Assembly: GCA_031379665.1 (NCBI GenBank)
Contig: JANNFI010000046.1
Location: 83,304 to 147,303 of the forward strand
Source of the DNA: SZUA-254 sp031379665
GTDB taxonomy: Bacteria > Bacteroidota > Ignavibacteria > UBA10030 > SZUA-254
DNA length: 64,000 nt
Reading direction: 5' to 3'
Part shown: positions 24,835 through 33,100 of the stretch, piece after piece
Layout: each line of letters begins with the position of its first letter
How positions within the stretch are numbered: position 1 is the stretch's first letter
The notes under the pieces: generated by a model
Databases searched by the model: none
Seen by the model: only the letters and a program-made list of their open reading frames with translations
Told to the model about the DNA's origin: nothing
Made by a program: the position numbers and the translations under genes

Positions 24835-26933
24835 AACTTTGCCAGCCCTTCGAGCGCCGCGACGATGTCCGCCGTCTGCGGGAGCATCGCATTTTCGAGC
24901 TTCGGGCCGTACGGGACCGGGGCGTCCTTCGCCGCGACCCTGCGGACCGGCGCGTCGAGGCGTGTGAACGCTTCCGCCGCGATCAGCGCTGCGATCTCCG
25001 CGCCGAACCCGCCGGTAAGGGTGTCCTCGTGGACGACGAGCGCCTTCCCGGTCTTCCTGACGCTCGAGAGAATCGCGTCGATGTCGAGCGGGTTGAGCGT
25101 CCTCAGGTCGATCACCTCGACCGCGACGCCCTGGTCCTCCATCTTCCGGGCCGCCTCGAGCGAACGCTGGAGCATCATCCCCCAGGTAATCACCGAGATG
25201 TCCCCCCCCTCGCGGACCGTCTTCGCGATCCCGAACGGGAGACAATACCCGTCATCCGGCTCCGGCGTCGCCGCGAAGTTCGCCCGGTATAAGCCCTTGT
25301 GTTCGCAGAAGATCACCGGGTCGTCAGAGCGGCAGGCCGTCTTCAGGAGGCCTTTCGCGTCGGCGGCGTTCGATGGCATGACCACCCTCAGGCCGGGGAC
25401 GTGGGTGAAGAACCCGTCGATCGACTGGCTGTGGTAGAGCCCGCCGTGGATGTATCCCCCGACGGCGACGCGGACCACCATCGGGCAGGACCACTGGTTG
25501 TTCGAACGGAACCGCAGCATCGCAACCTCGTCGCGAAGCTGCATGAAAGCCGGCCAGACGTAATCGCCGAACTGGATTTCCACCGCCGGCTTGAAGCCCC
25601 TGACCGCGAGGCCGAAGGCCGTCCCGACGATGCTCGCCTCGGCAAGCGGCGAATTGAACACCCGCTCCCATCCGAATTTCTTCGTCAACCCCCGGGTGGC
25701 GGTGAAGACGCCGCCCTTGTCCCCCGCGACGTCCTGGCCGTAGACGAGCATCCGCGGGTTCTTCTCCAGCTCTTCGGCGAGGGCGTGGTTAATGGCGTCG
25801 ACCATCACGATTCGTTCGCCTCCGTGGGCGGGCTCGACGAACCCCGCGCGCGGATCGGCCGTCTCCGGGGCGTAGACGTAGTTCATCAGGTTCGACGGTT
25901 CCTGTTCCGGGAGGTCTTCGGCGACCGTGGCCGCGCGGTCGATCCTCGCCGCGATCTCCTTCTTCAATTTTCCGATCTGTACCGCCGTCAGGATCCGGTT
26001 GGCGACCAGGTATTTCTCGAGCCTCGGCAGCGGATCGCGCTGGAGGTCTTTCGCGAGGTCCTCCGGCGAACGGTATTTCCGCTGGTCGTCGGACGAGGAG
26101 TGCGGCAGGAGCCTCACCGTGTGCGCGAGAATGAGGCTCGGACCCTCGCCCCGCCGGGCCTTCGCGACCGCGTCGGCCGCGGTCCGGTAGCTCGCGACAA
26201 AATCGCATCCGTCGATTTCATATCGGTTCAATCCACGATAACCGCTGACCAGGTCGTGGACCGAGCTGGCCGCCGTCTGTTCTTCCTTCGTGACGGAAAT
26301 GGCGTACTTGTTGTCCTGGATCAGGAAAATCACGGGGAGTTTTTCGCGGGCGGCCCAGTTGACGGCCTCGTGGAATTCACCCTCGCTCGTCGCGCCCTCG
26401 CCGGAGGCGACGTACACCACTTCGTCAAGGCCGTCGCGGACAGCGCCCAGGGCCGTCCCGACCGCCTGGAGGTACTGCGTTCCCGTCGGGCTCGATTGAG
26501 ACACGATCCGATGTTCCTTATGGCCGTAGTGGAACGGCATCGCGAATCCGCCGCTGCTGGGGCCGGCCGCGCGGTGGAGGGCCTCCTCAAACACTTCCTC
26601 GACCGTGTACCCGAAGCCGAGTGAAAAACCGAGGTCGCGGTAGTACGGATACGCCCAGTCGTAACCCGGCTTCATCGCGAGCGCCGTACCGACCTGGGCC
26701 GCTTCGTGCCCCGAACCGCCGATGTGGAAGAACACCTTCCCCTGCTTCAATAAGATGAGGATCTTGTCGTCGGTCATCCTCGCCGTGAGCATCACGGTAA
26801 GCGCCCGGACGAGTGTTTCCTTCGAGGGCGTGCCGGCGGGGGATTTCGCCGGGCTGCCATTCATACGGTTCCCCTTCTTGACGGGTGACTGTTTGACGGG
26901 GGGCTGTTTGGCGGTCTTCTTCGATTGGGGCAT
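24831..26933 (-). CDS. Fused E1 alpha-beta 2-oxoacid dehydrogenase
   Basis: A 700-residue chain joining an E1 alpha half (about 30-350) and an E1 beta half (about 370-700). The alpha half has GGSGHEAAQVG, SQSSPTGTQYLQAVG and the thiamine motif SGEGATSEGEFHEA...QDNKYAIS, with Glu replacing the usual Asp in GDG. The beta half has VYGQDVAGDKGGVF, EIQFGDYVWPA and VVHEDTLTGGFGAEI. Fused E1 chains of this kind are common in Bacteroidota and often annotated as branched-chain 2-oxoacid dehydrogenases. The N-terminus is a Lys/Pro-rich tail of about 30 residues. Its ATG overlaps the lipB stop by one base (TAATG). Confidence 0.93.
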   Translation of the reverse strand: MPQSKKTAKQPPVKQSPVKKGNRMNGSPAKSPAGTPSKETLVRALTVMLTARMTDDKILILLKQGKVFFHIGGSGHEAAQVGTALAMKPGYDWAYPYYRDLGFSLGFGYTVEEVFEEALHRAAGPSSGGFAMPFHYGHKEHRIVSQSSPTGTQYLQAVGTALGAVRDGLDEVVYVASGEGATSEGEFHEAVNWAAREKLPVIFLIQDNKYAISVTKEEQTAASSVHDLVSGYRGLNRYEIDGCDFVASYRTAADAVAKARRGEGPSLILAHTVRLLPHSSSDDQRKYRSPEDLAKDLQRDPLPRLEKYLVANRILTAVQIGKLKKEIAARIDRAATVAEDLPEQEPSNLMNYVYAPETADPRAGFVEPAHGGERIVMVDAINHALAEELEKNPRMLVYGQDVAGDKGGVFTATRGLTKKFGWERVFNSPLAEASIVGTAFGLAVRGFKPAVEIQFGDYVWPAFMQLRDEVAMLRFRSNNQWSCPMVVRVAVGGYIHGGLYHSQSIDGFFTHVPGLRVVMPSNAADAKGLLKTACRSDDPVIFCEHKGLYRANFAATPEPDDGYCLPFGIAKTVREGGDISVITWGMMLQRSLEAARKMEDQGVAVEVIDLRTLNPLDIDAILSSVRKTGKALVVHEDTLTGGFGAEIAALIAAEAFTRLDAPVRRVAAKDAPVPYGPKLENAMLPQTADIVAALEGLAKF

Positions 26934-27631
26934 TATGCGTTCACAATTGTTGGATGTTCTTCCCGCTGGAGATCCGCTACGCTCGCCCTACGGCCGGCGA
27001 GGGAAAATACTCTTTCGAAATGCCGGATGGCCGAGTCCGTCACGGCGTCCATCGGGACGAGCGTGCCGAGGCATTTTTCCATCGAGGTGACGCCCGCGTG
27101 GGTGATGCCGCAGGGGATGATGCGCCCGAAAAAACCGAGGTCGCTAAAAACATTCAACGCGAACCCGTGCATCGTCACCCAACCGGCTACCTTCACGCCG
27201 ATGGCCGCAATCTTCTCCCCCCCGACCCAGACCCCGGTGTATGCGGGTTCGCGCTCTGCATTGATTCCGTGCTCGGCGAGCGTGCCGATGATGACCTCCT
27301 CGAGGTCGCGGAGATACCGGTGGACGTCAGCGCCGTGGTCGTTCAGGTCGAAGATCGGGTACGCGACGAGCTGGCCCGGCCCGTGGTAGGTAATGTCTCC
27401 GCCGCGGTCGGTGCGCACCACCTCAACGCCGGATTTGAGCAACTCGCCGGCGCCGGCCAGGAGGTGGTCGTCGTCGCCACCCTTGCCGATCGTATAGACG
27501 TGCCGGTGCGTGGTCAGCAGGAGCGTGTCGGCGCATTGGCCGGCGCGCCGGCGCGCATGCACCTCCTGCTGGAGCCTCCAGCACTCCTTGTATGCTGTCT
27601 CGCCGAGATTGATGATGTTCAGGGTTTTCAT
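26933..27631 (-). CDS. lipB: Octanoyl-[acyl carrier protein]:protein octanoyltransferase
   Basis: A 232-residue enzyme transferring octanoate from ACP to lipoyl domains, the step before LipA. Start ATG 27631 (MKTLNIINLGETAY) fits the family; the frame extends upstream into lpd without homology. Conserved blocks are RGGDITYHGPGQLVAYPI, GEKIAAIGVKV, HGFALNV and the catalytic Cys in PCGITHAGVTSME. It lies between lpd and the fused E1 gene in the operon. Confidence 0.95.
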   Translation of the reverse strand: MKTLNIINLGETAYKECWRLQQEVHARRRAGQCADTLLLTTHRHVYTIGKGGDDDHLLAGAGELLKSGVEVVRTDRGGDITYHGPGQLVAYPIFDLNDHGADVHRYLRDLEEVIIGTLAEHGINAEREPAYTGVWVGGEKIAAIGVKVAGWVTMHGFALNVFSDLGFFGRIIPCGITHAGVTSMEKCLGTLVPMDAVTDSAIRHFERVFSLAGRRASVADLQREEHPTIVNA

Positions 27632-27663
27632 CTGCGTCAGGGGTGGATCCGGTTCGCGTCGTG

Positions 27664-29058
27664 TCAGATATGGATGGAATGCCCGAGGGCGTTTTCGGCC
27701 GCCTCCATGATCGCCTCGGAGAGCGTCGGGTGCGCGTGGATGGTTCCGGCGAGCCCCTCGGCGGTGCATTCGAGCGCCTTCGCAACACCGAGCTCGGCGA
27801 TCATCTCAGTGGCTTCGGAGCCGAGGATGTGGGCGCCAAGCAGTTCGCCGTACTTCGCATCGAAGATCAGTTTCACGAGGCCGTCAGTTTCGCCGATCGC
27901 CCGGGCCTTCCCGCTGGCGGTGAACGGAAAACGGCCGATCCTGAGCTCATACCCTTCCGCCCTGGCCCGCTCCTCGGTCATCCCGAGGCTCGCCACCTGC
28001 GGTTGGCAGTAGGTGCAGCCGGGGATGTTCTCGTAATCGATCGGCGCCGGGCCCTTGCCGGCGATCGCCTCGACGCAGACGATGCCTTCGCGGGACGCCA
28101 CGTGGGCCAGCCACGGGGGGCCGGCCACGTCGCCGATCGCATAGATGCCGGGAACCGACGTCCGTGAAAACTCGTCGGCGACGATCCATCCCTTGTCGGT
28201 TTTGACTCCCGTTTCCTCCAGGCCAAGCTGTTCGATGTTTCCCTGGACGCCGATCGCCATCAGGACGACGTCGGCGGAAAGCTTCTTCTTCCCCTCAGGT
28301 GTCGTGACCGTCACGGACACGTTCTTCCCCGCCGCGACGGTGTCGACTTTCGCGCCGGTGATGATCTCGATGCCGTTCTTTCGAAAATTGCTCGCCAGGA
28401 GTTTGGAGATTTCGCCGTCCTCCACCGGGAGGATTGCGCCCATCATCTCGAGCAGCGTCACCTTCGTGCCGAAGGCGTTGTAGAAGTAGGCAAACTCGAC
28501 CCCGATCGCGCCGGCGCCAACGATGATCATCGACGCAGGGAGTTTGGGTAGTGTCATCGCCGCCGCCGCGTCGATGACCTTCTTCCCGTCGATGGCAACA
28601 CCGGGGATGCTTCGCGCGCGCGCGCCGGTCGCCACGATGACGTGCTTCGCCTGCACCGTCTCCCGGGCCTTCCCATTGGCGGAGACCGCAATCTTTCCGT
28701 GGCCGAGGAGTTTCCCGGCGCCGGCGATATGCTCGATCTTGTTCTTCTTGAAGAGGTATTCCACGCCCTTCGAATTGATCGTCGCGACGTCGCGGCTCCG
28801 ACGGATGATCTTGGAAAAATCGAACTTGACGTCCTTGACCGTGATCCCCCACCGGTCGGCGTGGAGGATGGAGCGGTAGATCTCGGCGTTCTTCAGGAGC
28901 GCCTTCGTCGGGATGCATCCCCAGTTCAGGCAGACGCCGCCGAGCTTGTCGCGCTCGATGACCGCCGCCTTGAGGCCGAGCTGGGCCGCCCTGATGGCCG
29001 CTACATATCCGCCGGGACCTCCCCCGATGACCGCTACGTCAAACTGCCGATCCGCCAT
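27664..29058 (-). CDS. lpd: Dihydrolipoyl dehydrogenase (E3)
   Basis: A 464-residue FAD flavoprotein that reoxidises dihydrolipoyl groups with NAD+. The FAD motif is GGGPGGYVAAI, the redox disulfide is GGVCLNWGCIPTK near residues 40-50, the NAD motif is GAGAIGVEFA near 178, and the C-terminal His-Glu dyad is HAHPTLSE near 446. It is the first gene of the lipoate/2-oxoacid dehydrogenase operon, with ribosome site CTGGAGGACT and a promoter and terminator-like leader hairpin upstream. Confidence 0.97.
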   Translation of the reverse strand: MADRQFDVAVIGGGPGGYVAAIRAAQLGLKAAVIERDKLGGVCLNWGCIPTKALLKNAEIYRSILHADRWGITVKDVKFDFSKIIRRSRDVATINSKGVEYLFKKNKIEHIAGAGKLLGHGKIAVSANGKARETVQAKHVIVATGARARSIPGVAIDGKKVIDAAAAMTLPKLPASMIIVGAGAIGVEFAYFYNAFGTKVTLLEMMGAILPVEDGEISKLLASNFRKNGIEIITGAKVDTVAAGKNVSVTVTTPEGKKKLSADVVLMAIGVQGNIEQLGLEETGVKTDKGWIVADEFSRTSVPGIYAIGDVAGPPWLAHVASREGIVCVEAIAGKGPAPIDYENIPGCTYCQPQVASLGMTEERARAEGYELRIGRFPFTASGKARAIGETDGLVKLIFDAKYGELLGAHILGSEATEMIAELGVAKALECTAEGLAGTIHAHPTLSEAIMEAAENALGHSIHI

Positions 29059-29072
29059 AGTCCTCCAGAAAT

Positions 29073-29096
29073 AAAAAAAGGGTTGTCAATACCCTT
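29073..29096 (-). promoter_or_regulatory. Terminator-like hairpin in the lpd leader (possible attenuator)
   Basis: A six-bp stem (29078-29083 with 29091-29096) and a seven-base loop are followed on the minus strand by a T-run, lying between the predicted lpd promoter and the lpd ribosome site. A second AAGGG copy just upstream could compete for the same 3' arm. The stem is short, so attenuation is only a possibility. Confidence 0.35.
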
Positions 29097-29138
29097 GAAA
29101 TCCCTTAAACCCGGTGATTTTTTGATTTTCCACACGAA

Positions 29139-29167
29139 AATATATGAATTCGGAAGTGAAAATCCAA
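29139..29167 (-). promoter_or_regulatory. Promoter TTGGAT-N17-TATATT for the lpd-lipA operon
   Basis: The -35 is at 29167-29162 and the -10 at 29144-29139 on the minus strand with a 17-base spacer, about 80 bases before the lpd ATG. Confidence 0.7.
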
Positions 29168-29271
29168 TGACCCCGGAGCCGAGGCGCCAAACCGGGCCGG
29201 GGGTCGGGAGACGCCGACCGGGGGGAGCCGCGACGGGACCAAAACAGGGCGATCCGTAGGGAAAATTCGTA

Positions 29272-29300
29272 TTGCATTTCCTTTCTGAATTCGTTATCAT
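29272..29300 (+). promoter_or_regulatory. Promoter TTGCAT-N17-TATCAT for smpB
   Basis: The -35 is at 29272-29277 and the -10 at 29295-29300, 17 bases apart and about 25 bases before the smpB start. Confidence 0.6.
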
Positions 29301-29324
29301 AATGCCCATTCCGAAGCGGACCCG

Positions 29325-29789
29325 ATGCACACTGATGCTCTCGAAGAGAAGAACGTCGTCACCAACCGCCGGGCCCGCCACGAATATTTCATCCTCGAAT
29401 CGTACGAAGCGGGCCTGGCCCTGAAGGGAACCGAGGTCAAGTCCCTCCGGGCGGGAAGCGCAAACCTCCAGGAAGGGTATGTTTCACTCAGGCGCGGGGA
29501 ACTCTGGCTGGTGGGGATGCACGTCAATCCGTTCGAGAAGGGGAACATCAACAACCACGATCCCCTGCGAGAGCGGAAGCTCCTGCTGCACCGGAAGGAA
29601 ATCGTGAAGTTGAGTTTCAAGCTCCAGGAAAAGGGTCTGGCCCTGATTCCGCTCAGGATCTACTTCAAGAAGAACAACGCGAAAGTGGAAATCGGACTCT
29701 GCCGTGGAAAGAAATTTTTCGACAAGCGGGAAACCATCAAGAAGCGGGACGTCGAGCGACAGATCCGCCGCGATTTCGCGCGGTCCTGA
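29325..29789 (+). CDS. smpB: SsrA-binding protein SmpB
   Basis: A 154-residue partner of tmRNA in rescue of stalled ribosomes. It has the family signature NRRARHEYFILESYEAGLAL.GTEVKSLR (shown with one gap) near residues 10-40, the IPLRIYF..N.AKVEIGL.RGKK core, and a basic C-terminal tail KKRDVERQIRRD. The length is typical. The tmRNA gene itself was not seen nearby. Confidence 0.96.
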   Translation: MHTDALEEKNVVTNRRARHEYFILESYEAGLALKGTEVKSLRAGSANLQEGYVSLRRGELWLVGMHVNPFEKGNINNHDPLRERKLLLHRKEIVKLSFKLQEKGLALIPLRIYFKKNNAKVEIGLCRGKKFFDKRETIKKRDVERQIRRDFARS

Positions 29790-29853
29790 GGCTCAGCACA
29801 GCCGTTCAGAGCGCATCGCCAGCAACTTTACGACTCATTAAGGGAGGAATACC

Positions 29854-30399
29854 GTGTACGTCCCACAAAGAATGTTTTTCACCAAAGGCGTCGGCCGCCA
29901 CAAGGATTACCTCCAGTCGTTCGAACTCGCCCTGCGGGACGCGAAGATCGAAAAATGCAACCTGGTCACCGTGTCGAGCATCTATCCGCCCGCGTGCAAA
30001 CGGATCCCGACGGAGGAGGGCCTGAAGGACCTCCAGCCCGGCCAGATCACCTTCGCCGTGATGGCACGAAACGCGACGAACGAACCGAACCGGCTCATCG
30101 CCGCATCAATCGGCGTGGCCACTCCGGCCGACACGACGCAGTACGGTTACCTTTCGGAACACCACCCCTTCGGAGAAACGGATGAGAAGGCCGGCGAGTA
30201 CGCCGAGGACCTCGCGGCAACGATGCTGGCCACGACACTCGGCGTCGAATTCGACCCGAACGTTGCCTGGGACGAGAGGGAGAAACAGTATAAGATGAGC
30301 GGCAAGATCGTGAAGACCTACAACATCACGCAGTCGGCTGAAGGCGACAAGAACGGTCTCTGGACCACGGTCATCGCGAGCGCGATCCTCCTGCCCTGA
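29854..30399 (+). CDS. Pyruvoyl-dependent arginine decarboxylase
   Basis: A 181-residue protein starting at GTG 29854 behind a strong AGGGAGGAAT ribosome site. It matches the PvlArgDC family: KGVGRHKDYLQSFELAL near the start, the self-cleavage region VSSIYPPACK near residue 48 (cleavage between the two serines would create the pyruvoyl group), and the T.WTT.....ILLP end. It converts arginine to agmatine as the first step of polyamine synthesis. In Chlorobi/Bacteroidota-related bacteria this enzyme can replace the PLP-type SpeA. It follows smpB by 64 bases and is probably co-transcribed. Confidence 0.9.
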   Translation: MYVPQRMFFTKGVGRHKDYLQSFELALRDAKIEKCNLVTVSSIYPPACKRIPTEEGLKDLQPGQITFAVMARNATNEPNRLIAASIGVATPADTTQYGYLSEHHPFGETDEKAGEYAEDLAATMLATTLGVEFDPNVAWDEREKQYKMSGKIVKTYNITQSAEGDKNGLWTTVIASAILLP

Positions 30400-30667
30400 C
30401 CCGGCGACACCCGGGAGTCGGAAAAATCAGTCGAAGGAATCAACAGACGGAAGAACCGCCTCCCGATTTTCGATCCCCCCACCCCTCAACTCCTTCGACT
30501 TTTATCCACCGACGATTCACCTGAATCCGTTCTTCTTGTAGGATACGGTACCAATGTACCATCCCGCCGGCGTGAATTCAATGGGGTGCAGACCGGAATC
30601 TTCCGAACGATGGGATGGGGAGAACGCTTGCGGCTCGTCGCCGCGGTTCAGCGGGTCGAGGCGCGGT

Positions 30668-31369
30668 TCAACGGGCAGATGTGTAGTACCCGGCGTAGCT
30701 CGACATCACCCGATCGACGTACCGCACGGTTTCCCTCCAGCCACCGAAATACCCGTGGGGCGGTCTGCCTTCCGGCCAGACGTGGGCGTGCAGTGAGGAG
30801 TACCGGCGCGAGAGGAGTGGGAGAACGTGCCTGATGGAAGACCAGGTGTCGGGATCTTCGCCGAGGTACGCCGCCAGTTCCTGCGCGTCATAGATGCGCG
30901 AAGGCCCTGCATTATAGGCCGCGAGGGCGAGGCGGGTCCGCTCTTCGGGTGGAGCCGAACTGAAAAGGGTGGTCAATTTCGAAAGGTAATAGATCCCGGC
31001 CCGAAGATGCTGAGCCGGATGAGAGAGGTCGGAGAGGTTCAGCTCCGCTACGAGCTCCCTGCCCGTGGCGGGCATGATCTGGAGCAGACCCATCGCGCCC
31101 CTCGGGCTGAGGGCGGCCCGGTTGAACCTCGATTCGTGCTCGGCGACCGCAAGCACGAGACGGTAATCGATGTCATATAACCCGGAGAATTTCCGGAGCG
31201 CTACATAATCATCCTCTCGCAGCTCCCTCGGAGCAGCGATGACTGTTCCCACCGGGGCGACCCTCGGCACGGTGGGAATCAGCGACGAATCGAAAAACCT
31301 GTAGGACGACAGCGGTACCATCAATAATGACACTGCCGCAAGCGCAACCAGCCGCCCAATCGTCTTCAT
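30668..31369 (-). CDS. Lytic transglycosylase, SLT domain
   Basis: A 233-residue exported enzyme. An N-terminal hydrophobic segment (residues 5-25) serves as signal peptide or anchor. The SLT/goose-lysozyme-like domain covers about 65-205: catalytic Glu in AEHESRFN, then SPRGAMGLLQIMPATG and the LALAAYNAGPSRI block typical of Slt70/MltE-type lytic transglycosylases. It cleaves peptidoglycan glycan strands with formation of 1,6-anhydro ends in the periplasm. It stands alone, with about 190 bases of non-coding sequence on its 5' side. Confidence 0.9.
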   Translation of the reverse strand: MKTIGRLVALAAVSLLMVPLSSYRFFDSSLIPTVPRVAPVGTVIAAPRELREDDYVALRKFSGLYDIDYRLVLAVAEHESRFNRAALSPRGAMGLLQIMPATGRELVAELNLSDLSHPAQHLRAGIYYLSKLTTLFSSAPPEERTRLALAAYNAGPSRIYDAQELAAYLGEDPDTWSSIRHVLPLLSRRYSSLHAHVWPEGRPPHGYFGGWRETVRYVDRVMSSYAGYYTSAR

Positions 31370-31560
31370 TGGTTTTATGATAAACGGGTAAATCGCGAAT
31401 ATCCTTTTAGATTAAATGGTACATCTTAAAACGTTCGCAGAGGGGTTCTGCGGAATTGGCTTATTTTCGAGTGGGATGTAGGGTAATATACCTATCTTCG
31501 GCGAGACCAGCAACGACGGGTGTCACGCGGCTAACGGGGTAATTCCTCGAAAAACGGGGT

Positions 31561-32010
31561 TTATTTCCCGGTTTTCGAGGAATCGGGACCGAATTCAATG
31601 ACTTCGAGCGAAACTCTGGCGGTTCCTGTACCGATCATTCCTATCGCCTTGGCCCCTGAGAGCGACAGGTCGATGATCCTCCCAGCGACGAACGGTCCCC
31701 GGTCGTTGATCCGGACGATGACCGACATCCCGTTGTCGAGGTTGGTGACCTTTACGACGCTGTTGAACGGAAGGGCTTTGTGGGCGGCGGTGAGCTTGTT
31801 CATATCGAAGACCTCGCCGTTGGAGGTCTTCCGACCGTTGAATTCATCGGCGTAGTACGACGCCATCCCCTCCTCGCGGGCGGAATAGCTTCCGCCGGTT
31901 TCGACCCGCACATCGCCGGAGGTCGTATACCGGGGCGACGATGCGGTGCAGGCCGAGAGGCCGAGCGCGGCGGCGAACGCCGCGGCGATGACGATTCCGT
32001 CCCTTCTCAT
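31561..32010 (-). CDS. rlpA: RlpA-like lipoprotein (septal lytic transglycosylase family)
   Basis: A 149-residue lipoprotein with lipobox LSAC at residues 18-21. The double-psi beta-barrel domain (about 48-143) shows GMASYYADEFNGRKTSNGE, KVTNLDNGMSVIVRINDRGP and IDLSLSGAKAIGMIGTG, the order seen in RlpA. It lacks the SPOR domain of the longer homologues, so septal targeting is uncertain. Its ATG overlaps the manC stop (ATGA), placing it in the alr-manC-rlpA unit. Confidence 0.88.
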   Translation of the reverse strand: MRRDGIVIAAAFAAALGLSACTASSPRYTTSGDVRVETGGSYSAREEGMASYYADEFNGRKTSNGEVFDMNKLTAAHKALPFNSVVKVTNLDNGMSVIVRINDRGPFVAGRIIDLSLSGAKAIGMIGTGTARVSLEVIEFGPDSSKTGK

Positions 32011-33095
32011 AAGTAGTCGGTCATCTGTTTGCGACGGAGGTAATCGACGACTTCCTTCACGTTCTGCGATTCCCCTCGCCGGCAGACGAGGATGGCGTTG
32101 TCGGAGGCGATGATGATGAGGTCTTCCACGTCGACCGTCGCGATGATCTTGTCCCCTGAAAAAATCAGCGTATTCTTCGTCCCGTGGAGCACGGCCTTGC
32201 CCGAGACCGAGTTCCCGTCGGCGTCCTTCCCCGAGATGCGGTACACTTCGTCCCAGGAGCCGACGTCGCTCCAGCCGAACTCCCCGCGAAGGACGTAGAC
32301 CTCCCTCGCCTTCTCCATGACGCCGTAGTCGATGGAGATCCCCCGGATCCTCCGGTACCCGGCTTCCACCGCGTGGTCCAGGCGGTCGGTGCCGATGGCG
32401 ACGTCGATTTTTTCAAGTTCCGCCGAGAGGTCGGGCAGCGAACTCTTGATCTCTCCTATGATGGTGTCCACCTTCCAGATGAACATCCCGCTGTTCCAGA
32501 GGAAATCCCCGCTCTCCAGGAATTTCTGTGCGGTCTCGCGGTTCGGCTTTTCGGCGAACGTTTTCACCTTGTGGACGCCGCGCTCGAAGTAGGGGTTCGT
32601 CCCGTCGTCCTCGTCCACGACCTGGATGTAACCGTACCCCGTTTCCGGCCGCGACGGCTGGATGCCGATCGTGATCAGCCTGCCCGATTCGTACGCAACC
32701 CAGATGGCGAGGCTCAGCACCCTCCTGAACTCGGCCTCGTCCTCCATCAGGTGGTCGGCGGGGAGCACCACCATCACCGCGTCGGGGTCCCTCCTCCTGA
32801 TAAAGAGGGCTGCCAGGCCGATGCAGGGGGCCGTGTTCCGGCCGATCGGCTCCACGATGATGTTCTCCGCCGGGAGCTGGGGGAGCTGCCGGGCGACGGT
32901 CGGCTTCTGGAGTTTGTTCGTGACGATGAGGATCTTCGACGGTTCGATGACGCTTGAAATGCGGGCCACGGTGTTCTGGATCATCGTCCCCTTGTTGACG
33001 ATCTCCAGGAGCTGCTTCGGCGTTTTTTCGGTGCTTCGGGGCCAGAACCTCGATCCCACGCCACCCGCCATGATCACGGCATAGACATTCGGCAT
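32007..33095 (-). CDS. manC: Mannose-1-phosphate guanylyltransferase
   Basis: A 362-residue nucleotidyltransferase making GDP-mannose for polysaccharides and glycans. The N-terminal pyrophosphorylase signature is AGGVGSRFWPRSTEKTPKQ. Also present are VVLPADHLMED, TFAEKPN and FGWSDVGSWDE. It lacks the C-terminal isomerase domain of bifunctional ManC enzymes. ATG 33095 is chosen because AAGGGAA lies nine bases upstream; a TTG at 33104 overlapping the alr stop is the alternative. Confidence 0.9.
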   Translation of the reverse strand: MPNVYAVIMAGGVGSRFWPRSTEKTPKQLLEIVNKGTMIQNTVARISSVIEPSKILIVTNKLQKPTVARQLPQLPAENIIVEPIGRNTAPCIGLAALFIRRRDPDAVMVVLPADHLMEDEAEFRRVLSLAIWVAYESGRLITIGIQPSRPETGYGYIQVVDEDDGTNPYFERGVHKVKTFAEKPNRETAQKFLESGDFLWNSGMFIWKVDTIIGEIKSSLPDLSAELEKIDVAIGTDRLDHAVEAGYRRIRGISIDYGVMEKAREVYVLRGEFGWSDVGSWDEVYRISGKDADGNSVSGKAVLHGTKNTLIFSGDKIIATVDVEDLIIIASDNAILVCRRGESQNVKEVVDYLRRKQMTDYL

Positions 33096-33100
33096 ACGTG

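Noticed and set aside
24835..25245. Extension of the split E1 alpha subunit upstream to 475 residues
   Set aside because: The extra 137 codons overlap the fused E1 gene in another frame and show no homology to E1 proteins.
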